Of a DNA stretch of 64,000 nt, positions 62,712 through 64,000 are shown one piece after another. Every line of letters starts with the position of its first letter. Position 1 is the stretch's first letter. Position numbers and translations under genes: made by a program. Under the pieces are notes generated by a model, which had not been told where the DNA came from, did no database searches, and was given only the letters and a program-made list of their open reading frames with translations. The stretch covers positions 62,001-126,000 of the forward strand of contig JAVSGI010000003.1 of NCBI GenBank assembly GCA_032334235.1. Direction: 5' to 3'. The stretch is from Paracoccaceae bacterium Fryx2. GTDB taxonomy: Bacteria > Pseudomonadota > Alphaproteobacteria > Rhodobacterales > Rhodobacteraceae.

Positions 62712-64000
62712 TCACTCCAGCGCATCATGTCCGATCTCCGGGCAGTCGGACAGGTCCGATCCACCGGTTCCGGCCACCCCTTTGGCCAGATCACGCAGGG
62801 CGCTGCGCAGGCCTTCTTCCAGCACCGGATGGTAGAACGGCATGGCAAGCATGTCGGCCACCGTCATCTGCCGTTCCACCGCAAGTGCCAAAAGGTGGGC
62901 GAGATGTTCGGCCGAAGGCACGCACATCTCGGCTGCCAGAAGCCGGCCGGTCGTGCGCTCGGCATGGATGCGCAGCAGCCCGCCGGCGGTCCGGGCCATG
63001 CGCGCCCGCGCCTGCGTCGAGAAATCCGCGCTGCCCGACACAACGTCGCGGTCGCCAAGGCGTGACAGCGGCAATCCCACCCGCGCCACCTGCGGCGATG
63101 AAAACACGATCGACAAGGGCGTGCGCCGACAGAACCCGTTCCCTGCCGCATCGGGCGCGGCCATGCGGCCCGCGATATGCCCCTCGTCGGCGGCCTCGTG
63201 CAGCAGCGGGCGAAACCCGTTGGCGTCACCGGCAAGAAACACGTTCAGGCCGCCGATCCGCAGCGTTGCCGGGTCGACCTCGGGCATCCCCTTGTCGTCG
63301 AGCGGCACGCCCAGCGTCTCCAGCCCCAGACCGTCGGTGTTGGGGCGTCGTCCGATGGCCACCAGAACGGCATCGGCGTCAAAAGTGCCGCCCGCGCCCA
63401 CGACGCGGATGGCATCGCCCGATGGCTCCAGTTCGGCGGGGGCACCCAGATGAAGTGCCATCTCGGCCCCGATCAGCGGCAGGAAAGCCGCGAGGATCTG
63501 TGGGTCGTCGATGCCGGCCACCCCCACGGCCGCGTCGAAACCTGCAATTTCCAGCCCCAGTCGCGCAAGGGCCTGCGCAATCTCGACGCCGATCGCGCCC
63601 ATGCCGATCACGGCGATGCGGCGCGGCAGATCCGCCTGTTCGAACAGGCTGTCGGTTGTCAGGATGCGGCCGCCGAAACGCGCCCAGGGTCCGGGCACCA
63701 CGGGGCGGCTGCCGGGGGCAAGGATGATCGCGCGCGCCTCGATCTCTTCCCCGTTCACCGCCAGCCGCCCGGGCCCCAGCAGGCGGGCGCGGCCTGACCG
63801 GGCGCGCGCGCCGAGCTTGCCCGGCACGCCCTCCGGCCCCTTCACGAAGCCGTCGCGCATGGCGCGAACCCGCGCGAGGACAGCGGGGATGTCGGGCCGC
63901 ACCGCATCCGCGCCGCGAATGCCGAATTCGTCGAAGGCAAGCCGCCGGTGAAAGGCATTTGCCGCCTCGATCAGCGCCTTTGAGGGCATACAGCCCACCG
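62712..64000 (-). CDS. Dihydrolipoamide dehydrogenase-like flavoprotein, N-terminus outside window
   Basis: About 430 C-terminal residues of a pyridine nucleotide-disulfide oxidoreductase. At the right edge 'VGCMPSKALIEAANA' holds the second redox cysteine of the CxxxxC motif; the first lies outside. The NAD-binding 'IAVIGMGAIGVEIAQALARL', 'AIGRRPNTDGLGLETLGVPL', the FAD-closing 'VFLAGDANGFRPLLHEAADE' and the dimer-interface 'MPFYHPVLEEGLRSALRD' (His-Glu catalytic pair) are present. It may reduce lipoamide or another disulfide; no E1/E2 genes are near. Confidence 0.85.
   Translation of the reverse strand, partial: VGCMPSKALIEAANAFHRRLAFDEFGIRGADAVRPDIPAVLARVRAMRDGFVKGPEGVPGKLGARARSGRARLLGPGRLAVNGEEIEARAIILAPGSRPVVPGPWARFGGRILTTDSLFEQADLPRRIAVIGMGAIGVEIAQALARLGLEIAGFDAAVGVAGIDDPQILAAFLPLIGAEMALHLGAPAELEPSGDAIRVVGAGGTFDADAVLVAIGRRPNTDGLGLETLGVPLDDKGMPEVDPATLRIGGLNVFLAGDANGFRPLLHEAADEGHIAGRMAAPDAAGNGFCRRTPLSIVFSSPQVARVGLPLSRLGDRDVVSGSADFSTQARARMARTAGGLLRIHAERTTGRLLAAEMCVPSAEHLAHLLALAVERQMTVADMLAMPFYHPVLEEGLRSALRDLAKGVAGTGGSDLSDCPEIGHDALE

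Noticed and set aside
62066-63727. Plus-strand frame of 553 codons opposite DUF302 and the flavoprotein
   Set aside because: Arg/Pro/Ser-rich, no start site or domain; both minus-strand genes are clear.
1-64000. CRISPR arrays, rRNA genes, toxin-antitoxin pairs
   Set aside because: No regularly spaced repeat array, no rRNA-like sequence and no recognisable toxin-antitoxin pair were seen; only one tRNA was found.

Overview
The window is high-GC DNA that reads like a chromosomal segment of a Rhodobacteraceae bacterium (Alphaproteobacteria, Rhodobacter/Paracoccus/Gemmobacter-like). Support comes from the clpP-clpX pair, a small NDUFA12 complex I gene grouped with an MlaD-type gene and a DUF2155 gene, an accB-accC pair followed by aat, and a bacteriophytochrome with PAS-GAF-PHY-GGDEF-EAL order of the type known from Rhodobacter sphaeroides. 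Codon ends are strongly G/C in most genes. AT-richer stretches mark acquired DNA.

Left part (1-22.2 kb), mostly core genome. A reductive pyrimidine / beta-alanine catabolism cluster (cupin fragment, omega-amino acid:pyruvate transaminase, RutR-like TetR regulator, preA-preT) is split by an intact IS5-family element and an AT-rich DUF4238 gene. A near-perfect RutR-type palindrome lies in the transaminase/regulator divergent region. Next come biotin carboxyl carrier protein and biotin carboxylase (fatty acid synthesis), aat, DUF2155-mlaD-NDUFA12 with stop/start overlaps, clpP-clpX, a CDP-alcohol phosphatidyltransferase, a three-gene ABC importer (ynjBCD type), an EnvZ-like kinase and an MBL-fold hydrolase.

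Middle (22.2-38.2 kb), accessory DNA. A tRNA-Asn gene carries a 12.1 kb integrated element bounded by 52-bp perfect direct repeats of the tRNA 3' end. It encodes a tyrosine integrase, an AlpA-like regulator, a candidate small RNA, a primase-polymerase overlapping a P4/D5-type helicase, a nested inverted repeat that looks like a replication or control site, an unknown zinc-ribbon-like protein, and a single-chain Type ISP restriction-modification enzyme whose target-recognition segment is AT-rich. The size and gene set resemble a P4-like satellite or mini-integrative element carrying a defence gene. Outside the right att copy lies a second, truncated DUF6538-type integrase, then an IS3 element, a truncated IS256 element and another IS3 remnant: the debris of a second insertion at the same tRNA.

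Right part (38.3-64 kb). A KaiC-like ATPase gene is broken by one in-frame TGA and is followed directly by a CheY-like regulator. A proVWX glycine betaine/proline importer follows. A Tad/Flp pilus locus (flp-cpaA-cpaB-cpaE-tadA-tadB-tadC on the minus strand; LuxR-type regulator, a pilus N-terminal-domain protein, a TadG-like and two TadE-like proteins on the plus strand) lacks the secretin cpaC and cpaD, and two of its genes show frame changes at G tracts. Then come heme oxygenase plus bacteriophytochrome diguanylate cyclase/phosphodiesterase (light to c-di-GMP, plausibly affecting attachment), a Crp/Fnr regulator, a cold-shock protein, a DUF302 protein and the start-truncated end of a dihydrolipoamide dehydrogenase-like flavoprotein.
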